Positions 35,294 through 44,508 of a DNA stretch of 64,000 bases are shown here, piece by piece (the stretch's first letter is position 1; each line of letters begins with the position of its first letter). The position numbers were made by a program, and so were the translations under genes. The stretch spans positions 3,886,010 through 3,950,009 of the forward strand of contig NZ_AP025314.1 of NCBI RefSeq assembly GCF_036492835.1, given 5' to 3'. The DNA comes from Fulvitalea axinellae. Its GTDB lineage: Bacteria > Bacteroidota > Bacteroidia > Cytophagales > Cyclobacteriaceae. The notes under the pieces were generated by a model. It saw nothing but the letters and a program-made list of their open reading frames with translations. It did not search any database and had not been told where the DNA came from.

Positions 35294-37470
35294 TCGCCAA
35301 CCAGAATATTGTCGATAAGTTGTATTGTGCCTTCGGAGAGAAGAAGATTACTGAAACGCTCGTCCTCTATTACCCGCGCTTCGTTGCCGGAAAGGTCCGT
35401 GAAACGAAGGTCGCCGGGGGCGTTCGTCACGTTAATCTTACGATATACTTTCCTTTTGATCTCCTGCTTGGTATCAAGCCTTCCTGAAAAATCGCCATCT
35501 GAATAGACCGCCTTGTTTTGCACAAAGAAATAGGCCAGGAAACTGCGCAGTTTTTCCAAATCTTGGGGAATCTTGTCGCGATTGGCCTCTATGGCTTCGT
35601 TTGTCGGAACCAAAACGGTCATCTCTTCCTGACCGGCCAACAAGCTGACAAAGCCTTTCTTTAACAGGCCGGCATTCTCCAATAATTTGCGGAACTCCTT
35701 GTACTCGTCGATATCCTCATTGGCCAACAAATCCGATATGGTTCTCTTCGGACGCCACAAGACATCGTCAATCTCATAGAACGTTCCATTATATCCGCGT
35801 TCGTCCTTGCCCAAAATCTGGACTGGCTTCGTGTCGTTCAGTTCATAGTTGCCTCCGGCAATAAGGTTTCCGTCCTTAATGGCCAGATAACGGCCCGGGC
35901 TCAGTGTTCTGGCGAAATATCTGGTCTGTAGGTCCTGCACATCTTTTCCGGATACTAAGTGTAATTCCACAAAGTCCCGCAAATCGCTGTCACTCATTGT
36001 CCTCGTTTCGCCCAAAAATGGATCGGTATAGCTGAACTTCTCCTTTTCCTCGTCATATTCGAAACCATGCTTCCTCATCGTTTCGTCGGATGGAATAAAC
36101 GCCGTAGACATAATCTCCGGGTCCATTACCCGAGCCACGACTTGGTTTTTGGTAACCGCCTCTACCCGATTGACGATCTTGAGCATAAACGAATACTTCG
36201 GATCAAAAACCAAAGGCTTGGTAACGGACTTGAAAAGTCTGGGAGCCAATACGGTATTGATTTCGTAGATCACCGCATTGTTGCAGAAATCCGTGGAGAG
36301 CACGTTCGACTTTTCCAGCGACAACAGCTCCAAATTACCTCCCACAAACAGTCCCAATTCCGAAGGCCTAAGCCAGTGATTTGTGCGGTCACGCACGGAG
36401 AGACAGTGATTTTTCAACAAAACCTTGATCGCATCGTCCGGAATATCGCTGATAGAACCGTAAAAGCCCGGCGTCACAAATTCGCTTTCCAGATAATTGG
36501 TCAGCACTTCCGAATTAGGAATCGTGGCGTTGTTGACCATACTGAGGTAATAACCGTATTTGGTTGACATGAAAATGTCTTTGGCTATCCAGTCAAGATC
36601 ATGCGAACCGTAGGTTTTGGTAAACAACGAATCCTTAACCTCCCCAAGTTGCTCGTTTGTAGCGGCGGAATTGAAACTGTAGCGCGCAAAACGGTTTAGC
36701 AATTCGTAAAAAGTAGCGAACTCCTCACGCTCTGCCAGAATAGTCTCCAAAGGTTCCGCTACGGGAAGTACCCGGTCGAGGACATGGTAAAAACCGTTCA
36801 GCGATTTTTGGTCGGGACGCAAAGCTATCGCGTCTCCGGCGTTAAATCCCGTAAACTTGCTGTCGGGAAAAACGAAATTGTAATCGTCCTCCTCCAAAAT
36901 GCCCGAATCCGGATGGAAATAGAAAATCGGGAGATAGGCCTCCTGTCTGGCGATTTTCTTTACGGTGCCGTTTTCGGGGTCTGTCGTAGGAAACGGCAAA
37001 GGGGAATAAATGGTCTGTAGCTTGAAACGGTGATAGTCATTGCCACTGCTCCCGAAACCTTCCTCGCCTTTGATCTCGCCCCACTTTTTACCTCCTGATC
37101 TGTTCAGGCGTTTCATCTGGTCCCACGACATCATATTACGCACCACATGGGAATTGACAAGCATCCGTAGCGTCTCTTCTGGAAGTTCGCTCACGTCACT
37201 CACCCCATGGACATCGTTCAAATATTTAAGCATCCCCTCGTCCGTAGGGGGAAAAATAGTGTAGGCGCTCCGTTCCAAGTCTTCGCGTTTGCCTATCAGG
37301 TCGATAGCCTTCACAAACTGGGAAAGGTCTCCTTGTTTTTCCATGGCCAAGACTATCCTGTCACCCAAGGTGCCGGGAATGTCGTAATGATCGACGTCGT
37401 CGTTACAGCCATAGAGCAAAAGCAAGAACAGCAAAGCCGCTTGCCTTAACGGGTAAAAATTTTTTTTCAT
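35290..37470 (-). CDS. Four-FAS1-domain lipoprotein, first gene of the array (FAS1-a)
   Basis: The start at 37470 gives a lipoprotein signal (MKKNFYPLRQAALLFLLLLY, then GC). The frame is open to 37611, but the extra 47 residues are not signal-like. About 726 residues hold roughly four FAS1 units (near 30-240, 245-430, 435-600 and 605-726), judged from recurring YTIFPPTDEGM, STAFIPSDETM and MTVLVPTNEAI strands, each followed by a motif like NAVIYEINTVL or GTFYEIDDVLW. It leads the nine-gene array and overlaps SusC-1 by four bases. A likely role is adhesion or ligand delivery to the SusCD pair; no ligand can be named. Confidence 0.82.
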   Translation of the reverse strand: MKKNFYPLRQAALLFLLLLYGCNDDVDHYDIPGTLGDRIVLAMEKQGDLSQFVKAIDLIGKREDLERSAYTIFPPTDEGMLKYLNDVHGVSDVSELPEETLRMLVNSHVVRNMMSWDQMKRLNRSGGKKWGEIKGEEGFGSSGNDYHRFKLQTIYSPLPFPTTDPENGTVKKIARQEAYLPIFYFHPDSGILEEDDYNFVFPDSKFTGFNAGDAIALRPDQKSLNGFYHVLDRVLPVAEPLETILAEREEFATFYELLNRFARYSFNSAATNEQLGEVKDSLFTKTYGSHDLDWIAKDIFMSTKYGYYLSMVNNATIPNSEVLTNYLESEFVTPGFYGSISDIPDDAIKVLLKNHCLSVRDRTNHWLRPSELGLFVGGNLELLSLEKSNVLSTDFCNNAVIYEINTVLAPRLFKSVTKPLVFDPKYSFMLKIVNRVEAVTKNQVVARVMDPEIMSTAFIPSDETMRKHGFEYDEEKEKFSYTDPFLGETRTMSDSDLRDFVELHLVSGKDVQDLQTRYFARTLSPGRYLAIKDGNLIAGGNYELNDTKPVQILGKDERGYNGTFYEIDDVLWRPKRTISDLLANEDIDEYKEFRKLLENAGLLKKGFVSLLAGQEEMTVLVPTNEAIEANRDKIPQDLEKLRSFLAYFFVQNKAVYSDGDFSGRLDTKQEIKRKVYRKINVTNAPGDLRFTDLSGNEARVIEDERFSNLLLSEGTIQLIDNILVGE

Positions 37471-38151
37471 AGAAAATAAGCAATTAGGTGGCGCATACGG
37501 CCATTGGTAAGCGTACGGAAGCACGCGTAAAAAGGAAATCGAAAACGGAAAACGGCATCTTCCCCACGGATAAAAATCATACAACCTAACCGAATCCGAA
37601 TATCGGATCAAATAGTAATAGCCTCCGCCTAATGCGGAAGCGGCAGAATAAATGTCATCGGAATGAAAAAGCTCTGGTTACCGGCGCCCCGTATGGCAAG
37701 GAGACCCGAAACCTGTAATTTCATCACATGAAAATCATTCGAACAAAGGGAAAACGGATCCTTTCTTCCCGATATTCAAAAAACTTTAGGGCAACGCTCT
37801 ATCCAAGAGGTATCCCTATTTGAAAATGAAAATGTAGCTGTCAACGCATAGGCTTTGGTTTAGGTTTGAAAAAAGATTAAGTACAGGGCGCTACCGCAAC
37901 CCGGCAGGTATACTCCAACACAAGGAAAGAGCATAAGGCCTAACGCTATACTACCCGAAAGCAGCACGCGAAGGCCCAAGCCTGCCTATATCCGCCGGGC
38001 TTCCGTCCGAAGCCCAGCCTCCGTTTAAATTCTTTATGACACACCGCAGAACCAACCAAAAGGGCATACGCTACCCGTTGGCGCAAACGACTCGCTCCAA
38101 AAACATCAGGAAAAATCAGAAGGTACTAGCCCGCAACTATTCTTCCGCCCT
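37471..38151. other. 681-base leader/promoter region of the SusCD/FAS1 array
   Basis: No gene is supported on either strand. It separates the FecR-like gene from the array on the same strand and should contain the array's promoter, a natural target of the neighbouring sigma factor. A compact potential stem-loop lies at 37788-37817. No terminator after the FecR gene is obvious, so read-through is possible. Confidence 0.5.
37788..37817 (-). promoter_or_regulatory. Potential structured leader element
   Basis: On the leftward strand the 30 bases can fold as AGGG/CCCT outer and CTCT/AGAG inner stems with a TGGAT loop. It lies about 320 bases before the first gene of the array. Function unknown; the element may be a leader structure or a promoter-proximal motif. 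Confidence 0.35.
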
Positions 38152-39345
38152 TCACTTAAGATACAAACGCGTTCTGTTGTCCGTAAAGACATACTCCAAG
38201 TCTTCCGACTGGCCCAGGACACGCAACAATTCGGAGACATCGTTTCCTGAGAATGTCCCCGTTAGTTTTACGTCCAACAGACGTTTGTTTTCGCACACTA
38301 TTTTAAGTCCATAAAAACTTTCAATCTCCGGTATCATCTCGCCCAAAGTCTTTCCTCCACAATCCAAGGTCACCTTTCCAGTAACGCGTTTCCACTCCAG
38401 GTTTTTCCACTCCAAAGTACCTGTCGAGAGTTCTACACGCTCGCCTCTTCTTACGACACTCTGGCCGGGCTTAAGCCTAAATTCCTTGCCCGTATCCGTA
38501 AAGCGGACCAAAACGGAACCTTCAAGCAAACTAACTGCCTGTTCCTGTGAATTTTCACGGGCACGAACTCTAAAAACTGTCCCCAAAACGTTCACCTCTC
38601 CGCTTTCCGTCAGTACGGAGAACGGTCTGGAAGCGTCTTTGGTCACCTCAAACTCCGCTTCGCCATTCAAAGCCACAGTTCGGTTCTTCGGACCGAAACG
38701 TTTTGGATAAACCAAAGCGCTACCGCCTCCAAGCAACACCCGTGAACCGTCGGAAAGATAAAGCACCAAACGCTCACCTTCGGGCACAACGGCTTTGTGC
38801 ATCAGCTCCGACCCAAAAGCGTCACGATGCCCGTCACCGTAAAAAACCGTATCGGAACTGTGTTTTAAACCCGCCAGATCAATGCCTTTGGCTGGCAACG
38901 GGAATAACTTGTGCCCGCCTCCGTGTTCATAAATCCCGAAACTGTCCGAAACCGCCAAATTGTAATCGGAATATTCCTTTTCGGAATCACCGCTCAAAAA
39001 TGAATAACTCAGGGCGAATAAAACAAGAACCGAAGCTGCCATCGAACCCCAAAAAGCATTAGTTTTCCAAATGGACACAACCGCTTTCTCTGGCTTTTTA
39101 CCAATAACGCTTTGTCTCTTTCTGGATTCGGTACGCTGGCGCAAAGATTCCGTTCCTCCTTTGTCTGCGAAAACACCGGACAAAACCTCGGCTCCGGCTC
39201 TGGTTTGGCGAAGTAACACTCTACGCCTCTCCACCGTTACCTTAAATTCCGGATCTTCTTTACACCACTGTTCTACCATGGCCACCTCTTCTTCGGTAGC
39301 CTCCTGAAACAAGTATCGGGTCAATATCAGTTCTCGTTCTTCCAT
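38152..39345 (-). CDS. FecR-family anti-sigma factor
   Basis: This 397-residue protein is the partner of the sigma factor upstream. It has a cytoplasmic N-terminal part (about 1-92) that should bind the sigma factor, one membrane helix (about 97-117; FWGSMAASVLVLFALSYSFL), the periplasmic FecR domain (about 190-290; LYLSDGSRVLLGGGSALVYP, NGEAEFEVTKDASRPFSVLT, VNVLGTVFRVRA), and the C-terminal DUF4974 domain (about 320-397; TLGEMIPEIESFYGLKI). In the classical system the periplasmic part contacts the N-terminal signalling domain of a TonB receptor. Neither SusC of the adjacent array has that domain. Confidence 0.93.
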   Translation of the reverse strand: MEERELILTRYLFQEATEEEVAMVEQWCKEDPEFKVTVERRRVLLRQTRAGAEVLSGVFADKGGTESLRQRTESRKRQSVIGKKPEKAVVSIWKTNAFWGSMAASVLVLFALSYSFLSGDSEKEYSDYNLAVSDSFGIYEHGGGHKLFPLPAKGIDLAGLKHSSDTVFYGDGHRDAFGSELMHKAVVPEGERLVLYLSDGSRVLLGGGSALVYPKRFGPKNRTVALNGEAEFEVTKDASRPFSVLTESGEVNVLGTVFRVRARENSQEQAVSLLEGSVLVRFTDTGKEFRLKPGQSVVRRGERVELSTGTLEWKNLEWKRVTGKVTLDCGGKTLGEMIPEIESFYGLKIVCENKRLLDVKLTGTFSGNDVSELLRVLGQSEDLEYVFTDNRTRLYLK

Positions 39346-39393
39346 GCCTCACAGAATACGTCAAGCAAACCCCGGTCTTACCCTAGCTCTGTT

Positions 39394-39978
39394 TTAAAAA
39401 AAATTAAAAAAAAGTTCTCCGCTAGTTTTTCTAATCACCTCCACGGCCATCAAAAGCCCCACCAGCTCCACACCTTTACTCATCAAATGTGTCCTAATCT
39501 TGGAGAGAGCTTTGGTTATATGCCCTTCCACGGCCTTGACCGAGACCCCCAATTCCTTGGCGATCTCCTTATTGCCCAAGCCTGAAAAACGACTCATCTC
39601 GAAAACCTCACGGCAACGCTCCGGCAAATTGTCAATTGCCTTGTCCAACTCACCGTAAAGCTCCTTGTAAGCGTAAAGCTGGTTCACCTGATCTTCCGAA
39701 AAAGTACCGGTACGGATAGTTTCGGCCTCATACTTTCTCCTGACCTCTCGCCGGTTCAGACAATTCGCGGATTTATAAAGTACCGACCGAAACAGATAAC
39801 CCCGGAGTTTGTCCTCTTCCGCCGGTTTAGTCCCTTTCTCCCACATATCCATAAATACCTCGTCCACCAGCTCCTGCGCCTCCTCGCTATTCTTCACAAG
39901 GCGATAGGAATACGCACAAAGCCTACCGTAGTAGGTTCCGTACATTCGCTCAAACTCTAACTCCGTCAGCTTTTCCAT
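39394..39978 (-). CDS. FecI-type ECF sigma factor
   Basis: The 194-residue protein belongs to the Bacteroidota expansion of ECF sigma-70 factors. Region 2 (about 8-85) contains EFERMYGTYYGRLCAYSYRL and VDEVFMDMWEKG, and region 4 (about 118-172) contains LPERCREVFEMSRFSGLGNK and the recognition helix GVSVKAVEGHITKAL. A short hydrophobic C-terminal extension (VGLLMAVEVI) is slightly unusual. It lies 48 bases upstream of the FecR gene and together they most likely control the array downstream. Confidence 0.93.
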   Translation of the reverse strand: MEKLTELEFERMYGTYYGRLCAYSYRLVKNSEEAQELVDEVFMDMWEKGTKPAEEDKLRGYLFRSVLYKSANCLNRREVRRKYEAETIRTGTFSEDQVNQLYAYKELYGELDKAIDNLPERCREVFEMSRFSGLGNKEIAKELGVSVKAVEGHITKALSKIRTHLMSKGVELVGLLMAVEVIRKTSGELFFNFF

Positions 39979-40776
39979 CTACACGAAAGGTAAATATGAA
40001 AACAACATCCAACATAAATTCACAACTGCCCGGAAAAATTGGCAAAAAGACGCCGCCAAAAACCAAAGACAGACACAATAACAACAGCCTTAAACAGAAG
40101 GCCTTAATAAACAGGAAACTCCGACGCAAGAACACTCTCAAACCCCAAAAATAGCGAAGTGCCAAACAACGTTGAAATTATCCTTTTCAAAGTAACTCAT
40201 ACCGTTTAAAACAACAAAACAAAGTGATACATAATAGCGAACATTTGAACCGGGTGTTTCAAAAAAGAAACGAACAAAAGTCTACAACCCAATATTCACC
40301 CTATAAAATACACGAATACACTTTTCGATCCTCCCCTTACTCTCTATATACACTCAAAAGAGACAATATACATCTACACTCTCCTTATTTTTAAAATGAA
40401 AAACCAATCTATGATTTTTAAAATAGCCTCAAATATAAGACAACTCTCAAACTACACTATTCCGTAAGAATTTTCGGTTGAAAATCCACCACAACACTAT
40501 CTTTAGGTATAATTACCTGTTCAAGCCAAGGATTAAAACATATTGCCAAAACCAAATCCAATTCGTATACACATACGAATATGACTAACCGAGATTCTCC
40601 AGAAACTAAGCTTCACAAAACTCCAAAAACAAAAAATCCCTGACAGCACCGCACCGTCAAGGACTTTTGGTTAAAGCTTTTTCGCTATGACAAACTTTAT
40701 GTCTTTAGCATTCCAGAACAAAAACAGCCAGTAAGATTGCCAACAAACAAGCCTAAACAATATTCTTCAGAATAAC
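39979..40776. other. 798-base AT-rich intergenic region
   Basis: No gene is supported. The region precedes the leftward sigma gene and follows the leftward DUF1684 gene. On the minus strand TTG (40217-40215), 19 bases, then TTACTTTG (40195-40188) is a possible but imperfect promoter. A terminator lies at 40631-40665. Confidence 0.45.
40631..40665 (-). terminator. Terminator of the M3/DUF1684 operon
   Basis: On the leftward strand TCCTTGACGGTGC pairs, with G-U pairs, with GGTGCTGTCAGGGA and is followed by a U-run. It is about 110 bases past the DUF1684 stop. Confidence 0.75.
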
Positions 40777-41394
40777 TCAATGATCGTCGGGCGCGGCCAT
40801 ACCCGCCGGAATCGCCACCGGCAAACGGTTGGCCTTTGGCGGTACCGGACAACTGTAGCGATTATTATAAGCGCAATATGGATTGTACGCCTTATTGAAA
40901 TCGAGAATCAACGAGCCACCATGCTCAGGTATCTCCAAATCCAGATAACGACCGCCACCGTAGCTCGTGTCGCCGTTGGTTTTATCCGTAAAAGGGACAA
41001 ACAGACTGGAGGTGCGCTTGCGGAAATCCGCAGGCTGGTAGGCTTCCAAAGTCAAGCTCTTGCCGTCAAGCGTAAAATACAACTTTCCGAAGCGCACGTA
41101 CTCACGCACTTTGCCGTCGGAAGTACGCACACGCAGGCGCTTATACTGTTCGTCTTTCACAAGCTTGGCCTGAAGGCGGTATTCCAGATTGATCGGAAAA
41201 AATGCCAAGCCTTTGAAGCTTTCTCGGTCTTTCACCGCCAAAGGCGATTTCTTCGGATCCGCATAGGTTCTGTTCCAAGCCTGCTGGTAAGCTTTTATTT
41301 CCGCTATTTCCTTTTCCTTGGCGGTGTCTTGGGCTTTTGAAACCAAGCCCGCCAAGAGTAGGGCGGTTGTTAGTATTAGGTTTTTTATCTTCAT
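40777..41394 (-). CDS. Exported DUF1684 protein
   Basis: The 205-residue product has a signal peptide (MKIKNLILTTALLLAGLVSK, cleaved after AQ). The rest matches DUF1684: an early helical segment (EIAEIKAYQQAWNRTYADPK), SPL-x-x-x-D-x-x-x-F-KGL-x-FFPI, LYFTLDGKSLTLEAYQ, FVPFTDKTNGDTSYGGGRYL, and the diagnostic end DFNKAYNPYCAYNNRYSCP. The last motif, with its paired Cys, is the conserved core of the family, whose function is not established. It is ten bases from the lipoprotein gene upstream, and probably third in the M3 peptidase operon. Confidence 0.9.
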   Translation of the reverse strand: MKIKNLILTTALLLAGLVSKAQDTAKEKEIAEIKAYQQAWNRTYADPKKSPLAVKDRESFKGLAFFPINLEYRLQAKLVKDEQYKRLRVRTSDGKVREYVRFGKLYFTLDGKSLTLEAYQPADFRKRTSSLFVPFTDKTNGDTSYGGGRYLDLEIPEHGGSLILDFNKAYNPYCAYNNRYSCPVPPKANRLPVAIPAGMAAPDDH

Positions 41395-41404
41395 ATTTCT
41401 TCGG

Positions 41405-42253
41405 TTAAGATCCTTCCTGATATTCCTCCAAACTCTTAATCCGGGCCGAATAACCGCCCTTTTCCGTCGGACTCACTTTCAGACTAATGCGAGCGCCCCC
41501 TTCCATATACGTACGTTTGAGCTTGAAGGTGAAAGAAATACTGTCGGCACCTGGCTCCACCCCCACTATATCGTCAAGGTTTCCTTCGTCTGACAAAAGT
41601 TCGAAATAAGGGTACGGACTTCCGGTTGTAAATTCCGTCCTTTCCTCTTTTACCAAACCGAAATAATCCGAAGCCGGCACTTCCAAAACCATCGGCTTAC
41701 GGCTAAAGCAACCTACCAGCTCGCCTTCATGCGCCACATCAATCCCGTAATACAATGTGCGCCAAACCGTAAAATCCTTTCCGCCCACCACAAAGCTGGT
41801 ATCGGCGTCAACTCTATAGACATTCCGGCCGTCGAGCCAGATTTTCTCATCCGCCAATCCGACTTGAACCAGATTGAACGCGTTGCAAATATCGGCTTCT
41901 TTCCCCTCGTGGCTGTAAAGACTATCGGAAACGGCCAATACCCGAACCGGACGGCCATCCAGATCATTACGGGTGACCAAAGGCTTTAAGTCTTCGCCAT
42001 ACTGCGCCACCGCTTGTCCGATCACAAACGCCCTTTTTGTTTCCTTCTTAAAGCTCAATGCCGGCCCGGTAATCTTTGGAATTTTGGGCTTTTCGGGAAC
42101 AGTAGCTTTTTCAACAGCTTTCGTTATCGTCTTTTTCTTTTCCGCAGTCTCCGCCTTCACTTTGGCTTTCGAAGGTTTTTCATTCGTATTCTGGGTTCGG
42201 CTACCGCAAGAGACAAGCAAAGCCAAAACGACACAGGAAAGAAGCCTTTTCAT
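41405..42253 (-). CDS. Lipoprotein of unknown function
   Basis: This 282-residue protein starts with a lipoprotein signal (MKRLLSCVVLALLVSC, Cys16), then a Lys/Glu/Ala/Pro-rich linker of about 45 residues (KPSKAKVKAETAEKKKTITK), as often seen in proteins that reach through the cell-envelope space. The globular part (about 68-282) is beta-rich (FVIGQAVAQYG, GRPVRVLAVSDSLYSHEG, LDGRNVYRVDADTSFVVGGK) and I recognise no family. It lies between the M3 peptidase gene (36 bases upstream) and the DUF1684 gene (10 bases downstream). Confidence 0.65.
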   Translation of the reverse strand: MKRLLSCVVLALLVSCGSRTQNTNEKPSKAKVKAETAEKKKTITKAVEKATVPEKPKIPKITGPALSFKKETKRAFVIGQAVAQYGEDLKPLVTRNDLDGRPVRVLAVSDSLYSHEGKEADICNAFNLVQVGLADEKIWLDGRNVYRVDADTSFVVGGKDFTVWRTLYYGIDVAHEGELVGCFSRKPMVLEVPASDYFGLVKEERTEFTTGSPYPYFELLSDEGNLDDIVGVEPGADSISFTFKLKRTYMEGGARISLKVSPTEKGGYSARIKSLEEYQEGS

Positions 42254-42289
42254 AAGAGTTTATTTAGGTTGAAAAATTTGATGGTCGTA

Positions 42290-44326
42290 TCAATCCAATC
42301 CCCTCCGCTCCAACAGTGGCCCGATCTCCGGATCGCAACCGCGGAAACGGCGGTAAAGCGTCATCGGATCTTCGGTCCCTCCTTTCTCAAGGATATTTTT
42401 CCGGAAAGACTCGGCCGTTTCGGCATTGAAAAGACCCGTTTCCTTAAAGCGCCCGAAAGCGTCGGCGTCCAACAGCTCCGCCCAAATGTAGCTGTAATAT
42501 CCGGACGAATACCCTCCGTAGAAAATATGACTAAAATACGTACTGCGATAACGCGAAATAATCTGCGGCATCAGCCCGATACCGTCCAGTGTCCGCTTTT
42601 CAAATTCGGCGACATCTCTCGGCGCATCGTCTTCCAGCGTATGCCAAGCCATATCCAGATACGAGGCCGCAAGATATTCCACCGTAGCGAAGCCTTGGTT
42701 GAACTTCGATGCCTCGTCCATTTTGCGAAGCATTTCCTCCGGTATCGGCTTGTCCGTTTTGTAATGGCGGGCAATCTCCCCCAACACTTCCGGCGCCGAA
42801 GCCCAATTCTCCAAAATCTGCGAAGGCAGTTCCACAAAATCCCGGGGCACCGCCGTGCCGGAAAGGCTCTTGTACTCACACTCCGACAACAGGCCATGCA
42901 GAGCGTGACCGAATTCATGGTAAAGCGTGTTCACCTCTTCAAAACTAAGCAAGGCGGGCGCATCGCCGACCGGCTTGGTAAAATTGCAAACCACGGAAAT
43001 CAACGGCAACACGGCTCCGCTCTTTGCGCCGGACTGTTTGCGGAAGCTCGTCATCCAAGCGCCGGCCCGTTTGCTGGCTCTCGGGAAAAGGTCCATATAC
43101 AGCAAACCAAGCGTTTTGCCTCCGGCCTCGGTCACTTCAAATACTTCCGCTTCGGTATGGTATACCGGAATATCCGAACGCTGTTCGAAACCCAAGCCGA
43201 ACAGCTTGCCGGCCACGGAAAACAATCCGCTCCGCATGCGTTCCAACTCGAAATACGGACGCAAAGCCTCCTCGTCCAGCTCGTATTTTTCTTTCTTTAG
43301 TTTTTCAGCGTAATACCACCAATCCCACGGTTCCAAAACGTAATCGTGGCCCTCGCCCTCAATCATCGCCTGCATTTCGCTAGCCTCGTCTTTGGCCCTG
43401 CGCAAAGCCGGCGTCCAAAGACGATCCAGCAAACCGAGGACATTGGCGGGAGTTTTGGCCATGCTTTTTTCCAAAACATAATCGGCGTGGGTAGCGTAGC
43501 CCAACAGCTTCGCGCGACGAACCCGCAAAGAGGCCATCCGGGAAACGTTGGTTTTGTTGTCCCGTTCGTTGCCGTTATCTCCACGGTTGACGTAAGCCTT
43601 GAACATCCGCTTGCGCAATTCCCTTCGCCGGGAATATTGCAAAAACGGAATCAGACTCGGGTGATGCAACGTAAAAAGCCAGCCCCCGTCCCTTCCCGAT
43701 TTTTGGGCTTCCTCTCGGGCCGTAATAACGACGGCTTCCGGCAGTCCGGCCAAGTCCTCTTTCCGGTCCAAAAACAGCTCGAAAGCGTTGGTTTCGCCCA
43801 AAACGTTTTCCCCAAACTTGAGCGACAACACGGAAAGCTCCTCGTTTATTTTGCGCAATTCCGCCTGTCGTTCTCTGGAAAGCTCCGCTCCGTTACGGGC
43901 AAAGCTCTTGTAAGTCTCTTCCAGCAAAGTATTTTCCTCCACCGAAAGATCCAAAGTCTCCCGATTATCATAAACCGACTTTACCCTGCCAAACAAAGTG
44001 GCATTCAGGCTAATATCATCACGGTGCTCGGAAAGTTTCGGTGCCAGCACCGAAGCCAAGGCCTGCATTTCCGGGTTGGTATCGGCGGAAAGCAAGGGCT
44101 GGAACACTGAGCTCACACGGTCAAGCAAAGCCCCGCTCCGTTCCAAAGCCTCCACGGTATTGGAAAAAGTAGGCGAATCCGGATTTTCGACAATTGCGCT
44201 TACCTCGGCTCGTTGCGCCTCCATTCCCCGCTCAAAAGCCGGCAGGTAATGCTCCAATTCAATCTCGCCGAAAGGCGGAACGCCAAACGGAGTATCGTAT
44301 TCTTCCAAAAACGGATTTTTCATCAT
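42290..44326 (-). CDS. M3-family oligopeptidase (Dcp/OpdA-like)
   Basis: A zinc metallopeptidase of the thimet-oligopeptidase/dipeptidyl-carboxypeptidase family. The active site HEFGH (codons at 42905-42919) lies within TLYHEFGHALHGLLS, and the third zinc ligand Glu lies in DFVELPSQILENW. I chose the start at 44326 (MMKNPFLEEYDTPFGVPPFG), because the family begins close to this sequence; the frame is open to 44428, which would add 34 residues without signal-peptide character. With this start the protein has 678 residues and no signal peptide, so it should act on peptides in the cytoplasm. It leads an operon with the lipoprotein and DUF1684 genes. Confidence 0.93.
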   Translation of the reverse strand: MMKNPFLEEYDTPFGVPPFGEIELEHYLPAFERGMEAQRAEVSAIVENPDSPTFSNTVEALERSGALLDRVSSVFQPLLSADTNPEMQALASVLAPKLSEHRDDISLNATLFGRVKSVYDNRETLDLSVEENTLLEETYKSFARNGAELSRERQAELRKINEELSVLSLKFGENVLGETNAFELFLDRKEDLAGLPEAVVITAREEAQKSGRDGGWLFTLHHPSLIPFLQYSRRRELRKRMFKAYVNRGDNGNERDNKTNVSRMASLRVRRAKLLGYATHADYVLEKSMAKTPANVLGLLDRLWTPALRRAKDEASEMQAMIEGEGHDYVLEPWDWWYYAEKLKKEKYELDEEALRPYFELERMRSGLFSVAGKLFGLGFEQRSDIPVYHTEAEVFEVTEAGGKTLGLLYMDLFPRASKRAGAWMTSFRKQSGAKSGAVLPLISVVCNFTKPVGDAPALLSFEEVNTLYHEFGHALHGLLSECEYKSLSGTAVPRDFVELPSQILENWASAPEVLGEIARHYKTDKPIPEEMLRKMDEASKFNQGFATVEYLAASYLDMAWHTLEDDAPRDVAEFEKRTLDGIGLMPQIISRYRSTYFSHIFYGGYSSGYYSYIWAELLDADAFGRFKETGLFNAETAESFRKNILEKGGTEDPMTLYRRFRGCDPEIGPLLERRGLD

Positions 44327-44454
44327 CGGTATCTTTATCGGCGGCGGTTCGCCGTATTTTTTCGAATTAAAAGAGGAAGTTACGGGATTTTGGAGCGGAT
44401 TTCCAGCCAGGGAAATAGAGACAAACACTAAATCTCGTTCGAACTACTACCCAA

Positions 44455-44488
44455 ACAAAAAAGCCCCCCGAAATCGGAAGGCTTTTTT
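44455..44488 (-). terminator. Hairpin terminator
   Basis: AAAAAAGCC and GGCTTTTTT flank an inner CCCGA/TCGG stem; the leftward transcript of the unknown gene ending at 44509 gets a U-run here. Confidence 0.8.
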
Positions 44489-44508
44489 CCAAAGAAAACG
44501 AAGCAACC

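Noticed and set aside
39950..40165. 71-residue leftward frame overlapping the start of the FecI-type sigma gene
   Set aside because: Hydrophobic by chance in AT-rich DNA and overlapping the sigma start in another frame; no supporting signal.
42014..43300. 428-residue rightward open frame antisense to the M3 peptidase and lipoprotein genes
   Set aside because: The opposite strand carries the conserved HEFGH peptidase; the frame crosses the lipoprotein/peptidase junction and has no motifs.
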